From JAPOUP01 sp965199865 (GTDB lineage Bacteria > Pseudomonadota > Alphaproteobacteria > Rhodobacterales > Rhodobacteraceae), in NCBI GenBank assembly GCA_965199865.1, contig CBDATU010000009.1, positions 186,001 through 250,000 of the forward strand: a DNA stretch of 64,000 bases, in the 5' to 3' direction. Below are positions 1 through 9,045 of the stretch, piece by piece. A program made the position numbers and the translations under genes. The stretch's first letter is position 1. Every line of letters begins with the position of its first letter. Below the pieces are notes generated by a model, which made no database searches, was not told the DNA's origin, and saw only the letters and a program-made list of their open reading frames with translations.

Positions 1-118
1 TCTCCTGTGCCTCGGACAGCTGCCGCAGCGGATCTTGCGGACCTGCCGTATCGGCGATCAACGCTTTCAGTCCACGGTGGGGATTGAGTCCCCTGCGTAC
101 CGGAAATTTTTCAGCCAT
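1..118 (-). CDS. parB: Chromosome partitioning protein ParB, N-terminal fragment
   Basis: Only the first 39 codons are in the window; the rest lies beyond the left edge. The start ATG overlaps the parA stop by 8 bases. The N-terminus has the basic, glycine/leucine-rich RRGL..HRGLKALIAD pattern that opens ParB proteins and contacts ParA. ParB binds parS sites, loads as a CTP-dependent clamp and spreads along DNA; two parS sites lie within 3.5 kb. The call rests on this short motif, the position directly after parA and the nearby parS sites. The CTPase and helix-turn-helix domains cannot be seen. Confidence 0.85.
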   Translation of the reverse strand, partial: MAEKFPVRRGLNPHRGLKALIADTAGPQDPLRQLSEAQE

Positions 119-932
119 GGCTTTTCTCCCGTATAGGTCTTCGGTTCTGCGCGGCAAATTCCTTCGCCAGTGCCCTATAGGCTCCGCTGCCCCTCGATCC
201 TGAATCGTATTCCAGAACCGACATGGCATGTGAAGGCGCTTCGCCAAGTCGGACATTTCTGGGAATCACGGTCTTATATACAACTTCGCCAAGATTCTCC
301 CTCGCGTCGGCTTCCACCTGCCGCGAGAGGCGATTTCGCCTGTCAACCATCGTCAGGAGTACACCTTCGATCCTCAGGGCCGGATTGGCGGAGCCACGGA
401 TCTCCCGAACGGTGAGCAAGAGTTGCGAAAGACCTTCCAAAGCGTAGAATTCAGACTGCAGTGGAACCAGAACCGAATCTGCGGCGACAAGTCCGTTCAC
501 CGTTAGCAGACCCAGCGAAGGAGGGCAGTCAATCAGTATGAAGTCGAGTCCCGAGTCTTTCACTGCCGGTTGCCGCAATGCCTGGCGCAGCAGGATGCTC
601 CGATGGCGGTTAGAACTCAGGTCCAGGTCAGCCGAACTGAGATCGGCCGTAGCGGGAATGACTGCGATTCCGTCTATCTTCGTGTTAGACATGACGTCCT
701 GGATCGGCAGGCCTTCCATTAGAAGTTCGTAGCTTGTGAGCCTGCGGTCCTGAGCATACACCCCAAGGCCGGTGGAGGCGTTGCCCTGAGGATCAATGTC
801 GATAAGCAGGATTCTGTAGCCGATTTCGGCAAGCGCCGCGCCAAGATTGATGGCAGTCGTCGTTTTTCCAACACCACCCTTCTGGTTTGCAAGCGCAATG
901 ATCTTTGGCCATGCGGACAGATGGTCAGCCAA
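111..932 (-). CDS. parA: Chromosome partitioning ATPase ParA
   Basis: A 273-residue ParA/Soj ATPase that moves ParB-bound origins during segregation. The deviant Walker A motif KGGVGKTTT is at about residues 18-26, followed by the LLIDIDPQGNAS Walker A' segment, and ILIDCPPSLG is the Walker B region near residue 135. Full family length. The start overlaps the end of rsmG by 8 bases and the stop overlaps parB, so rsmG-parA-parB are probably co-transcribed and translationally coupled. A close plasmid ParA is unlikely given the rsmG/mnmG neighbours, which mark the chromosomal locus. Confidence 0.96.
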   Translation of the reverse strand: MADHLSAWPKIIALANQKGGVGKTTTAINLGAALAEIGYRILLIDIDPQGNASTGLGVYAQDRRLTSYELLMEGLPIQDVMSNTKIDGIAVIPATADLSSADLDLSSNRHRSILLRQALRQPAVKDSGLDFILIDCPPSLGLLTVNGLVAADSVLVPLQSEFYALEGLSQLLLTVREIRGSANPALRIEGVLLTMVDRRNRLSRQVEADARENLGEVVYKTVIPRNVRLGEAPSHAMSVLEYDSGSRGSGAYRALAKEFAAQNRRPIREKSHG

Positions 933-1557
933 GAGCGAGTTCTCCTATCCGAAGTATGACTCCATCTGAACCCGACAGACTAGGGTGCTTCTCGACCTTA
1001 AAGCGCCAGAGTTCAAGTGCCGCCTCAATCTCTCCGTCAACCCGCACTCCCTTATGAAGCACAGCGGTCCCACCTTTTGAGAGATGGCGATGGACGAGAT
1101 GCAGGAGCCGTGGGAGCGGGGCAACCGCTCTGGCAGACACATATGCGGCATTCTGGGGTGGCACATTCTCTATTCGCTGGGACTGGACATTAATCGGGAC
1201 TTCCAAGTTCCGGGAAAGGTTTCTGATGAATTCGCATTTCCGGATGTCACTATCAATACAGGTTACGGACATCCGGGAAGAGAACTCCGCGGCAAGGATG
1301 GCGGCGACAGCGCCCGGAAAACCGCCTCCGGAACCAAGATCGATCCATCGACCGGATTCTGGTGCGGCGACAAAAAAGGCCTGCGCCGAATCGGTGAAAT
1401 GGCGACTCCACAGGACTGGCAAAGTCGAGGCGGAGACGAGATTTATCGCCGGATTCCATTTTCTTACGAGTTCCTCGTAAAGTCGCAGACGATCCATTGT
1501 TTCACGTGAAACATTGAATCGATGCTGGAATTCCTCAATTCCAGCTGCGGGAGTCAA
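925..1557 (-). CDS. rsmG: 16S rRNA (guanine527-N7)-methyltransferase RsmG
   Basis: A 210-residue SAM-dependent methyltransferase that makes m7G527 in 16S rRNA. The SAM-binding glycine motif DLGSGGGFPG is near residue 75 and CIDSD is the ribose-binding acidic strand. The start appears to be TTG in a 4-base overlap with the mnmG stop; a later ATG would remove the conserved FNVSRET N-terminus. That FNVSRET stretch is encoded by a perfect parS site, so the gene serves both as coding sequence and centromere. Part of the mnmE-mnmG-rsmG-parA-parB run. Confidence 0.95.
   Translation of the reverse strand: MTPAAGIEEFQHRFNVSRETMDRLRLYEELVRKWNPAINLVSASTLPVLWSRHFTDSAQAFFVAAPESGRWIDLGSGGGFPGAVAAILAAEFSSRMSVTCIDSDIRKCEFIRNLSRNLEVPINVQSQRIENVPPQNAAYVSARAVAPLPRLLHLVHRHLSKGGTAVLHKGVRVDGEIEAALELWRFKVEKHPSLSGSDGVILRIGELALG
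1498..1513. promoter_or_regulatory. parS centromere site 1
   Basis: TGTTTCACGTGAAACA, a perfect 16-bp palindrome identical to the bacterial parS consensus bound by ParB. It lies inside rsmG and encodes the conserved VSRET segment. Together with site 2 it marks the segregation centre within about 1.4 kb of parAB. Confidence 0.95.
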
Positions 1558-3431
1558 GCTGACTTCCGTCGCGTGGTCCTGCGGATTCCTGCCAGAAGGA
1601 GCGTCAGGGCCGCTGGTGTCATTCCCTCGATTCGGGAGGCCTGTCCGAGCGACACCGGCCGGATGTGGCGCAGCTTTTCCCTGACCTCATTTGAAAGGCC
1701 CGAAATGCCGTCGAAATCAAATTCGGGCGGTATTTCCAGGGCTTCGTCCCGTGAAAGTGTTGCAATCTCCTGATTCTGCCGATCAATATAGCTCGAATAG
1801 AGCGCATCCCGTTCGACCTGCTGCCGAATGGGCAGGTCATATCTCTCAAGTCCGGGCTCCAGGGCAATAAGATCACCATAGGAAATATCCGGGAATGAAA
1901 GCAGATCCATTCCCGTGCGGCGCTTTCCGTCTTCCCTGACCCTGAAGCCGGCAGTCGCGAGCTCTTTAGGAGAGTAGGCATGCGAAGAAAGCGTCCGCCT
2001 GCAAGATTCGATGAGATCCATCTTTCTTCCGAACGCATCCAATCGCTTGGGGCCAACACATCCTATGGCCTTTCCAACCTGTGTAAGCCGCTGGTCTGCG
2101 TTATCAGCGCGAAGGGACAGTCGGTATTCCGCACGGGATGTGAACATACGATATGGCTCGCTCACACCCTGGGTAATGAGATCGTCGATCATGACCCCGA
2201 TATATGAAGTGGTTCGGGAGAACAGGACCGGCTCCATGTCCCGGGCCATCCGCGCCGCATTCAGGCCTGCAACAAGACCCTGGGCCGCCGCCTCTTCATA
2301 GCCGGTGGTGCCGTTCACCTGGCCTGCGAGAAACAGCCCCTGCATGTCTCTCATCTCAAGCGTCGGCTTCAGGCATCTGGGATCCATGTAGTCATATTCT
2401 ATCGCATAGCCGGGCTGCAATATGCGGGCGCCCTCAAGGCCACGGATGGAAGCGACATAGTCTGCCTGTATCTCTGCTGGCAGTGACGTGGAGATTCCGT
2501 TCGGATAGATGACCTCGCTGTCAAGTCCTTCCGGTTCGAGAAAGATCTGGTGTGATCCCCTGTCCGGAAACCGCACTACCTTGTCCTCCACGGAGGGGCA
2601 GTATCTCGGACCAATGCCGTCTATGCGGCCACCATACATTGCCGAGCGGTCGAGATTCGCTCTGATGATCTCATGGGTCTTTCCGTTGGTATGGGTGATT
2701 CCACATGAGATCTGCGGAACCGTCGGGCTCCGGGACAGAAATGAGAACAGTGTTGGTTCGTCATCGCCCGGCTGCATGTCAACCCGGGACCAGTCAACCG
2801 TTCGGCGATCCAGCCTAGGCGGCGTTCCGGTCTTGAGGCGCCCAACTTTCAGGCCAAAGGATTCCAGCCGCTTTCCCAGGCGTGCGGCAGGCCGGTCGCC
2901 CCAGCGGCCACCCTGTCGACTAACCTCGCCGATGTGAATCACGCCACGCAGAAAGGTCCCGGCAGCAAGCACGACAGATCCGGCACTGAGTTCGGAATCA
3001 TCGTCCAGGATGACGCCCCCAACCCTTCCACCACGAATTGCAAGATTGACCACCTCACCGCATATCAACTGAACATTTGACGCTGATGCTACGGTTTCCG
3101 ACACCGCCATTCGATACAGGGAACGATCCTGTTGTGCTCTCGGTCCCTGGACCGCAGGACCCTTGCGTCGATTGAGCAACCTGAACTGGATGCCCGCCCG
3201 ATCAGCCGCAATTCCCATAACTCCGTCAAGCGCATCGATCTCACGGACCAGATGCCCCTTTCCCAGCCCTCCAATCGCTGGATTGCATGACATTACGCCA
3301 ATATTTTCTTGACCAATCGTGACGAGTGCCGTTCGTGCGCCCAGCCTATGCGCCGCATGGGCAGCCTCCACCCCGGCATGGCCACCACCTACAACGATCA
3401 CATCGAACTGCCGATGTTTCACGTGAAACAC
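1554..3431 (-). CDS. mnmG: tRNA uridine-5-carboxymethylaminomethyl modification enzyme MnmG (GidA)
   Basis: A 625-residue FAD enzyme which, with MnmE, installs cmnm5 on wobble U34 of certain tRNAs using methylene-THF. The FAD-binding GGGHAGVEAA motif is at about residues 15-24. The GidA signatures GPRYCPS and YEEAAAQGL are present, and the C-terminal helical MnmE-binding part is complete. The start is a GTG; the first codons (MFHVKH) are themselves a parS palindrome. mnmE ends 4 bases upstream, so the two partners are adjacent in one operon. Confidence 0.97.
   Translation of the reverse strand: MFHVKHRQFDVIVVGGGHAGVEAAHAAHRLGARTALVTIGQENIGVMSCNPAIGGLGKGHLVREIDALDGVMGIAADRAGIQFRLLNRRKGPAVQGPRAQQDRSLYRMAVSETVASASNVQLICGEVVNLAIRGGRVGGVILDDDSELSAGSVVLAAGTFLRGVIHIGEVSRQGGRWGDRPAARLGKRLESFGLKVGRLKTGTPPRLDRRTVDWSRVDMQPGDDEPTLFSFLSRSPTVPQISCGITHTNGKTHEIIRANLDRSAMYGGRIDGIGPRYCPSVEDKVVRFPDRGSHQIFLEPEGLDSEVIYPNGISTSLPAEIQADYVASIRGLEGARILQPGYAIEYDYMDPRCLKPTLEMRDMQGLFLAGQVNGTTGYEEAAAQGLVAGLNAARMARDMEPVLFSRTTSYIGVMIDDLITQGVSEPYRMFTSRAEYRLSLRADNADQRLTQVGKAIGCVGPKRLDAFGRKMDLIESCRRTLSSHAYSPKELATAGFRVREDGKRRTGMDLLSFPDISYGDLIALEPGLERYDLPIRQQVERDALYSSYIDRQNQEIATLSRDEALEIPPEFDFDGISGLSNEVREKLRHIRPVSLGQASRIEGMTPAALTLLLAGIRRTTRRKSA
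3415..3430. promoter_or_regulatory. parS centromere site 2
   Basis: A second perfect TGTTTCACGTGAAACA palindrome, overlapping the first codons of mnmG and encoding its FHVKH residues. It is about 1.9 kb from site 1. Being at the translation start, ParB binding or spreading could touch mnmG expression; that is inference. Confidence 0.95.
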
Positions 3432-3435
3432 TCCT

Positions 3436-4719
3436 TCACTTGCCGATACAGAATCTCGAGAAGATCTCGTCCAGTATATCCTCTACACCGGTTCTGCCAA
3501 CAACTGAATCGAGCGCTTTCATCGCGTTTCGAATCTCTTCCGCCGCTATCTCCACGCGATTCTGCCCGGACATGGTCTCTAAACGTGCTGCCTGGATGGA
3601 CGTCACGGCATTCCTCAACGAAATTCTGTGTCTTTCACGCACTGCATGCCCAATTCCGGCAGCTCTCCGTTCAAGGATTCCCGAAATCCGGCTGATGAGC
3701 GCGTCGACGCCCTCGCCGGTCAGACCGGAAACCCCATCCGGCTGCGGGTTCAGATCGGCCTTTCCGAAAACGACAATGTCATCCGCCTGGGCCAGAGACT
3801 CATCGGTGTTGCCGTCCGAAGTCAGAAACACGCGGAGATCCGCCTGAATAGCGCGCCCCTTTGACCGCTCGATTCCGATCCGTTCGATCCCGTCCCCGCC
3901 CTCCCTAAGGCCGGCCGTGTCCAAAAAGGTTACAGGCAGTCCACCAATATCCATGTGAACCTCGATCACGTCCCGTGTGGTTCCCGCCAATTCGGATGTG
4001 ATTGCGGCCTCTCGACCTGCCAGCCAATTCAGAAGCGTGGATTTTCCGACATTGGGCGGGCCGATGATGGCTATTTCAAACCCACTTCGCATCCGCTCCG
4101 CCACAGACACACCGACAATTTCGGCTTCCAGTTCCCGCTGCAGCTGATCCAGAACGTCCGATACTTCCGAAGATACATCTTCCGGCACTTCCTCATCGGC
4201 AAAATCGATCGTGGCGGTGATCACTGCCGCGGCGTGAATCAGTAATCCGCGCCACGCCTCCACCCTGTCACCCAACCTTCCGGAATATACTTTCATCGCC
4301 TGTCGGCGCTGTGCCTCGGTTTCCGCCTCGATCAGATCACCAAGTCCTTCCACCTGGGAAAGATCCAGACGGTCATTTTCGAGTGCCCGTCGGGTAAACT
4401 CGCCTGGCTCTGCAAGGCGAAGGCCATCCAGATCGCCCAGCGCGCGCAGAACTGCAGCCGAGACCGCCGGTCCGCCATGTATATGGAACTCAACGACATT
4501 CTCTCCGGTAAAGCTGGCGCCTTCATCAAAGACCAGGACCAGAGCCTCATCCAGTATTCCGCCATTTGGGCCTCGCAGCACGCGAATCGCCGCAACGCGC
4601 CTTTCTGGCAGCGTACCGGTCAGGCACCGCCCGGCATCATGCGCGTTTGGGCCCGAAACGCGGATGACTGCCACGCCGGCTTTGCCCCGCGCCGAAGCCT
4701 GAGCGTAGATTGTGTCCAT
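3436..4719 (-). CDS. mnmE: tRNA modification GTPase MnmE (TrmE)
   Basis: A 427-residue GTPase partner of MnmG. The N-terminal folate-binding domain (about residues 1-118) is followed by a helical domain split by the G domain: GPPNVGKST at 220-228, the Switch I region AGTTRDV, DTAGLRE as G3, and GKADL as G4. The protein ends in the invariant FCIGK, whose cysteine is conserved in MnmE. Length is normal for alphaproteobacteria. It sits between rho (13 bases upstream) and mnmG (4 bases downstream), so it is probably co-transcribed with both. Confidence 0.97.
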   Translation of the reverse strand: MDTIYAQASARGKAGVAVIRVSGPNAHDAGRCLTGTLPERRVAAIRVLRGPNGGILDEALVLVFDEGASFTGENVVEFHIHGGPAVSAAVLRALGDLDGLRLAEPGEFTRRALENDRLDLSQVEGLGDLIEAETEAQRRQAMKVYSGRLGDRVEAWRGLLIHAAAVITATIDFADEEVPEDVSSEVSDVLDQLQRELEAEIVGVSVAERMRSGFEIAIIGPPNVGKSTLLNWLAGREAAITSELAGTTRDVIEVHMDIGGLPVTFLDTAGLREGGDGIERIGIERSKGRAIQADLRVFLTSDGNTDESLAQADDIVVFGKADLNPQPDGVSGLTGEGVDALISRISGILERRAAGIGHAVRERHRISLRNAVTSIQAARLETMSGQNRVEIAAEEIRNAMKALDSVVGRTGVEDILDEIFSRFCIGK

Positions 4720-4731
4720 ACCGACATTCCA

Positions 4732-6003
4732 TTACGCATTCATCGAATCGAAAAAATCCGAATTCGTCTTTGTCTGCTTGAGCTTGGAGAGAAGAAACTC
4801 TATGGCGTCGGTGGTTCCCATCGGATTGAGGATACGACGAAGCACGAAGGTCTTCTGCAGATCGGCTCGGTCGACGAGCAGATCCTCCTTTCTTGTTCCG
4901 GATTTCAGGATATCTATGGAAGGATAGACCCGTTTGTCGGCAACCTTGCGGTCAAGCACGATCTCGCTGTTGCCAGTGCCCTTGAATTCCTCGAAGATCA
5001 CCTCATCCATCCGGCTTCCCGTATCGATCAGGGCGGTAGCTATGATTGTCAGGGAGCCTCCTTCCTCAATGTTCCGCGCCGCGCCAAAGAACCGCTTTGG
5101 ACGTTGCAGAGCATTTGCATCGACTCCCCCGGTAAGGACCTTTCCGGAAGACGGCACCACCGTATTGAAGGCTCGACCCAGACGCGTGATTGAATCAAGC
5201 AGAATTACCACATCCCGTTTATGCTCAACCAGCCGCTTGGCTTTCTCGATGACCATGTCACTGACCGCCACATGTCGTGTGGCAGGTTCGTCAAAGGTCG
5301 AGGAAATCACTTCCCCCTTAACCGACCTCTGCATGTCCGTGACTTCCTCCGGACGCTCGTCGATCAGCAGAACAATCAGATAGCATTCCGGATGGTTGGC
5401 CTCGATCGAATGGGCAATATTCTGAAGAAGTACGGTCTTGCCGGTTCGGGGAGGCGCAACGATCAGGCAGCGCTGGCCCTTTCCGATCGGAGCAACGAGG
5501 TCAATGACGCGGGCTGAACGGTCCTTTATGGTTGGATCCTCGATTTCCATTTTCAGGCGCTGATCGGGATAAAGTGGTGTCAGGTTGTCAAATGCAACCT
5601 TGTGACGCGCCCGCTCCGGTTCCTCGAAGTTGATTTCCTCCGCTTTGGTCAGACCAAAATAGCGCTCGTTTTCCTCAGGCGCTCGTATCATGCCCGCTAC
5701 GGTATCCCCCGTACGAAGACTGTGCTGACGAATCATCTCGGGTGAAACGTAAATGTCGTCCGGACCCGGAAGGTAGTTGGCTTCCGGAGATCTCAGAAAT
5801 CCAAAACCGTCCTGCAGAACCTCCAGGACGCCGTCACCTCCGATCTCCCAGCCATCCTCAGCCTGTTCCTTGAGGATCTGGAACATCATGTCGCCTTTGC
5901 GCATGGTTGATGCGTTCTCGATTTCCAGTTCCTCAGCCATGGCCAGAAGATCTTTCGGGCTCTTTGCCTTAAGGTCGGCGAGGTTCAGTCGTTCTTTGCT
6001 CAT
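4732..6003 (-). CDS. rho: Transcription termination factor Rho
   Basis: A 423-residue hexameric RNA helicase that ends transcription at rut sites. The N-terminal cold-shock-like RNA-binding part contains GFGFLRSPEANYLPGPDDIYVSP (about residues 68-90). The Walker A APPRTGKT, the Walker B region VILLDSITRLGRA, the Q-loop LTGGVDANAL and the R-loop DTGSRMD region are all intact. It leads the minus-strand housekeeping operon. Few intrinsic terminators are visible in the window, which fits a large role for Rho, though that is only an impression. Confidence 0.98.
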   Translation of the reverse strand: MSKERLNLADLKAKSPKDLLAMAEELEIENASTMRKGDMMFQILKEQAEDGWEIGGDGVLEVLQDGFGFLRSPEANYLPGPDDIYVSPEMIRQHSLRTGDTVAGMIRAPEENERYFGLTKAEEINFEEPERARHKVAFDNLTPLYPDQRLKMEIEDPTIKDRSARVIDLVAPIGKGQRCLIVAPPRTGKTVLLQNIAHSIEANHPECYLIVLLIDERPEEVTDMQRSVKGEVISSTFDEPATRHVAVSDMVIEKAKRLVEHKRDVVILLDSITRLGRAFNTVVPSSGKVLTGGVDANALQRPKRFFGAARNIEEGGSLTIIATALIDTGSRMDEVIFEEFKGTGNSEIVLDRKVADKRVYPSIDILKSGTRKEDLLVDRADLQKTFVLRRILNPMGTTDAIEFLLSKLKQTKTNSDFFDSMNA

Positions 6004-6185
6004 GACAATATCCGTTACACCGGGCCAATAGCCCTCGGTCGCAGTCTGATTGGGAAACGTTCATGGCCGGACGGCCAGACGGTTCGTGATTTAATGACAG
6101 ATGATCATTTGGTCAATGGCTAAATGACTGACCTTTTGGAAGCAAGGATGGCCCAGACGCAGAAATCGGGCATGGGATGGGAATT

Positions 6186-6638
6186 CTAGAATGGCCGAAC
6201 GACAACAGCGACCACAATCAGGATAACCAAAACCGTAGGAATCTCGTTCATCAACCTATAGTGGCGTCCTGGCCACTTGTTTCTACCCACCGCAAATTCC
6301 TTTCTGCGTTGCGCAAGCCAATGATGGAACCAAGTCATCGAGAGCACTCCAGTTGCCTTTATCCAGGGCCATGCCTCTGACCAGTCCACGATACCGGGGG
6401 TGAGCACCAGAAGAAGCCCAAATATCCAGGCCATGATCATTGCCGGATTCATGATTACCCGCAGCAATCGCCGTTCCATGATGATGAACAGACGGTCAGC
6501 ATCGCTTCCTTTTGATATCTCCTCTGCGTGGTAGACAAACAGCCTCGGAAGATAGAACAGTCCAGCCAGCCATGCCATGACCGCAATCAGATGCAGGGCT
6601 TTCGTCCATGGATAAACGGAAGCAAGGACGCTTTCCAT
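6186..6638 (-). CDS. hemJ: Protoporphyrinogen oxidase HemJ
   Basis: A 150-residue integral membrane protein of the HemJ (UPF0093) family, which converts protoporphyrinogen IX to protoporphyrin IX in many bacteria lacking HemG and HemY. The family pattern is clear: WTKALHLIAVMAWLAGLFYLPRLFVYH at the N-terminus with the conserved heme-ligand-type histidine near residue 16, then four hydrophobic segments and GRNKW..RHYRLMNEIP before the last helix. It borders the putative origin. In many alphaproteobacteria hemE sits next to the origin; it is not in this gap. Confidence 0.92.
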   Translation of the reverse strand: MESVLASVYPWTKALHLIAVMAWLAGLFYLPRLFVYHAEEISKGSDADRLFIIMERRLLRVIMNPAMIMAWIFGLLLVLTPGIVDWSEAWPWIKATGVLSMTWFHHWLAQRRKEFAVGRNKWPGRHYRLMNEIPTVLVILIVVAVVVRPF

Positions 6639-6649
6639 GTCAGCTCCTC

Positions 6650-7013
6650 CTCATTCGTACATCTAATTAATTAAACAAATAAAAAGAAATGATGAAGTTG
6701 ATGTATCTGTGGATAACAGAAATTAATTGGTTATTCACATTATCATCCCCAGACATGGATCCTCTCCCGTTCACGTATTGAATAAAATTATCCCGTGTTT
6801 ACAACACTTTATTTTCTTTCTTCAAGCGATTATGCTCAGGAAAGCCCAGTCTGGTGCCAGAATTCCAGCATCTGTGGATTTCTCTTTCCACGGTGGATAG
6901 ATAGGGGATGAACGGGAGCATACTCTGGAGTGAAACGGGTAACAGTGATGAAAGTGCCAGTTATTCATGAACTGTCCTGCAATTGGTTCAAGACTTTTCC
7001 ACGGATTTACTAA
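6650..7013. other. Probable chromosomal replication origin (oriC)
   Basis: A non-coding gap between divergent hemJ and maf. It holds an AT-rich stretch (6664-6690, TAATTAATTAAACAAATAAA) suited to unwinding, next to a perfect DnaA box on the minus strand (TGTGGATAA, 6708-6716) and a near-perfect box on the plus strand (TTATTCACA, 6731-6739). Weaker matches are at 6873-6881 (TGTGGATTT), 6961-6969 (TTATTCATG) and 6995-7003 (TTTTCCACG). parAB/parS lie 3-6 kb away and the genes diverge from it. A GC-skew switch was not computed. Confidence 0.75.
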
Positions 7014-7613
7014 ATGCCGTCCCAGCTCATTCTCGCGTCCGGGTCATCTGCGCGACAGTAACTCCTGTGCAACGCCGGGGTGAGGTTTGAGGTGATGCGG
7101 GCTGAGGTTGATGAGGAAAGGATTCGTGAATTACTTGAGGAAGGTGACTTCGGTCCTGAGGAGACCGCTGCCGAGCTGGCGAGGCATAAAGCCAGAACCA
7201 TAGCGGAAGTCGACCCCGATGCCGCAGTGCTTGGCTGTGATCAGGTTCTTGAGTTCGAAGGCAGGATTTTTGCCAAACCGAAGGACATGAAGGATGCAAG
7301 AAAGCAGCTTGGGCTTATGAATGGCCGCAGCCATAGGCTGTTTTCAGCTGCCGTGCTCTATGAAGATGGTCAGCCAGTCTGGCAGTTCGTAGGAAAGGCC
7401 GAACTTCACATGCGTAGGTCTTCAGACGAATTTCTGGATGCCTATGTCATCCGAAACTGGCCTGGAATCGGGGAAACGGTTGGTTGCTACAAGATTGAGG
7501 AGGAAGGCATTAGGCTGTTTTGCCGCATTGATGGCGACTATTTCGTCATAATCGGCTTGCCGCTCCTGGAAATTCTGGCGTATCTGGAACATAGGGGGTT
7601 GATTCCAGGATGA
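7014..7613 (+). pseudogene. maf: Maf-like nucleotide pyrophosphatase with in-frame TAA
   Basis: Maf/YceF-type proteins hydrolyse non-canonical nucleoside triphosphates. Translation from ATG 7014 gives the family N-terminus MPSQLILASGSSARQ, then a TAA at 7059-7061, then LLCNAGVRFEVMRAEVDEE in the same frame. The remainder (GCDQVL with the catalytic Asp, AKP, GRSHRLF) is intact to the stop. A GTG at 7080 could start a 177-residue protein but would lack the ASxSxR motif that holds substrate phosphates. So it is either a nonsense-mutated gene or a sequencing error. The stop overlaps aroE by 4 bases. Confidence 0.85.
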
Positions 7614-8446
7614 ATGACGAAAACCGCATTCCGCTGGCCGGTGTGGTCGGTTTACCTGTCTCACATAGCAGATCCCCCCGGCTGCACAATCACTGGTTAC
7701 AGAAATACGGCATTCCAGGACAATACGTGCCGATTAACATCAGGCATTCAGATCTAGAGGAAGCGATCAGAGCGCTCCCGAAGCTTGGTTTTGTCGGGGT
7801 GAATGTGACCATTCCCCATAAGGAAACCGTTCTTTGGCTGGCGGATATCGTAACGGATCGAGCGGCGCTGATTGGAGCTGCCAACACGCTCGTCTTCCGC
7901 AGTGACGGAACTCTGCACGCAGACAATACCGATGGTTATGGATTTGTCGAAAACCTGCGCCAGAACGCGCCGAACTGGCAGCCGAAATCCGGACCAGCCG
8001 CTGTACTTGGAAGTGGCGGCGCAGCTCGTGCGGTTATCGCATCACTGGTGGAAACCGGCGTACCGGAAATTCGCATCAGCAATCGTAACAGGTCACGCGC
8101 TGATGCGTTGAAATCGGAATTCGGGGCGAAGGTGACCGTGTATGACTGGACGCGGGCAGGGAACACCATGGACGGCGCCCGGCTTGTCGTGAACGCCACT
8201 TCTCTTGGCATGGAGGGCAAACCGGAATTCCAGGTCTCTCTCGACGCATTGTCGCCTGAAGCTGTCGTGAATGACCTAGTCTATACTCCTGTTCAGACCA
8301 GGTTCCTTCAACAGGCGGCGAGAATCGGCTGCACAACCGTTGATGGCCTTGGGATGCTGCTATACCAGGCTGCGCCCGCCTTTGAACGATGGTTTAACAA
8401 ACGCCCTGAAATCGACGAGGAGACCCGACAGGTTCTGCTGCAATGA
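7610..8446 (+). CDS. aroE: Shikimate dehydrogenase (NADP+)
   Basis: A 278-residue enzyme reducing 3-dehydroshikimate to shikimate in aromatic amino acid synthesis. It shows the shikimate-binding VVGLPVSHSRSPRLHN (about residues 13-28), the catalytic lysine in NVTIPHKE (about 64-71), GAANTLV, DNTDGYGF, the dinucleotide loop GSGGAARAV (about 128) and the C-terminal DGLGMLLYQAAPAFE. It has ATGA overlaps with maf upstream and coaE downstream, so one translationally coupled maf-aroE-coaE-dnaQ operon. Confidence 0.97.
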   Translation: MNDENRIPLAGVVGLPVSHSRSPRLHNHWLQKYGIPGQYVPINIRHSDLEEAIRALPKLGFVGVNVTIPHKETVLWLADIVTDRAALIGAANTLVFRSDGTLHADNTDGYGFVENLRQNAPNWQPKSGPAAVLGSGGAARAVIASLVETGVPEIRISNRNRSRADALKSEFGAKVTVYDWTRAGNTMDGARLVVNATSLGMEGKPEFQVSLDALSPEAVVNDLVYTPVQTRFLQQAARIGCTTVDGLGMLLYQAAPAFERWFNKRPEIDEETRQVLLQ

Positions 8447-9045
8447 GCGGGAGACCATTCCTGGTCGGTTTGACCGGTTCGATTGGCATGGGAAAGACCA
8501 CGACTGCGCGCATGTTTGCCGAAGAGGGAATTCCTGTCTGGGATGCGGATGCAGCGGTTCACAGAATGTACTGCGAAGGTGGGGCAGCGGTCGAATCAAT
8601 TCGAAAGATTCGCCCGGATGCCGTAATTGGCGATGCGGTTTGCCGATCCAGGCTCAGGGACTGGATTTCCAGAGATCCTTCCGCTCTGACAAGGATTGAA
8701 CATATAGTGCATCCACTCGTCGCTGCCGACCGGAAGGAATTCATTGAAGCTGCGGCGACAGAAGTGCTTGTTCTTGACATTCCTCTCCTGTTCGAAACCG
8801 GTGGCGAAAAAGATGTGGATGTCATTGCCGTTGTCTCGGCACCACATTCCATTCAGCGAGAGCGTGTCCTGAAACGAGGGAACGTTTCGGAGGCGCAGTT
8901 CGATGCCCTGCTGGCGCGTCAGGTGCCGGATTCGGAAAAGCGCGCCCGTGCAGACTATGTTATTGAGACAGTATCCCTTAATCGCGCCCGTGCGGCGGTA
9001 CGGTGCTGTCTTCTGGACATAACGGAGAGACTGAAGAATGCGTGA
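8443..9045 (+). CDS. coaE: Dephospho-CoA kinase
   Basis: A 200-residue P-loop kinase for the last step of coenzyme A synthesis. The Walker A GLTGSIGMGKTT is at about residues 9-20, the DADAAVH substrate motif near 34, and VLDIPLLFETGGEKDVD is the conserved middle region. Arg-rich lid residues lie around QRERVLKRG. Length matches the family. It overlaps aroE by 4 and dnaQ by 8 bases. Confidence 0.96.
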   Translation: MSGRPFLVGLTGSIGMGKTTTARMFAEEGIPVWDADAAVHRMYCEGGAAVESIRKIRPDAVIGDAVCRSRLRDWISRDPSALTRIEHIVHPLVAADRKEFIEAAATEVLVLDIPLLFETGGEKDVDVIAVVSAPHSIQRERVLKRGNVSEAQFDALLARQVPDSEKRARADYVIETVSLNRARAAVRCCLLDITERLKNA

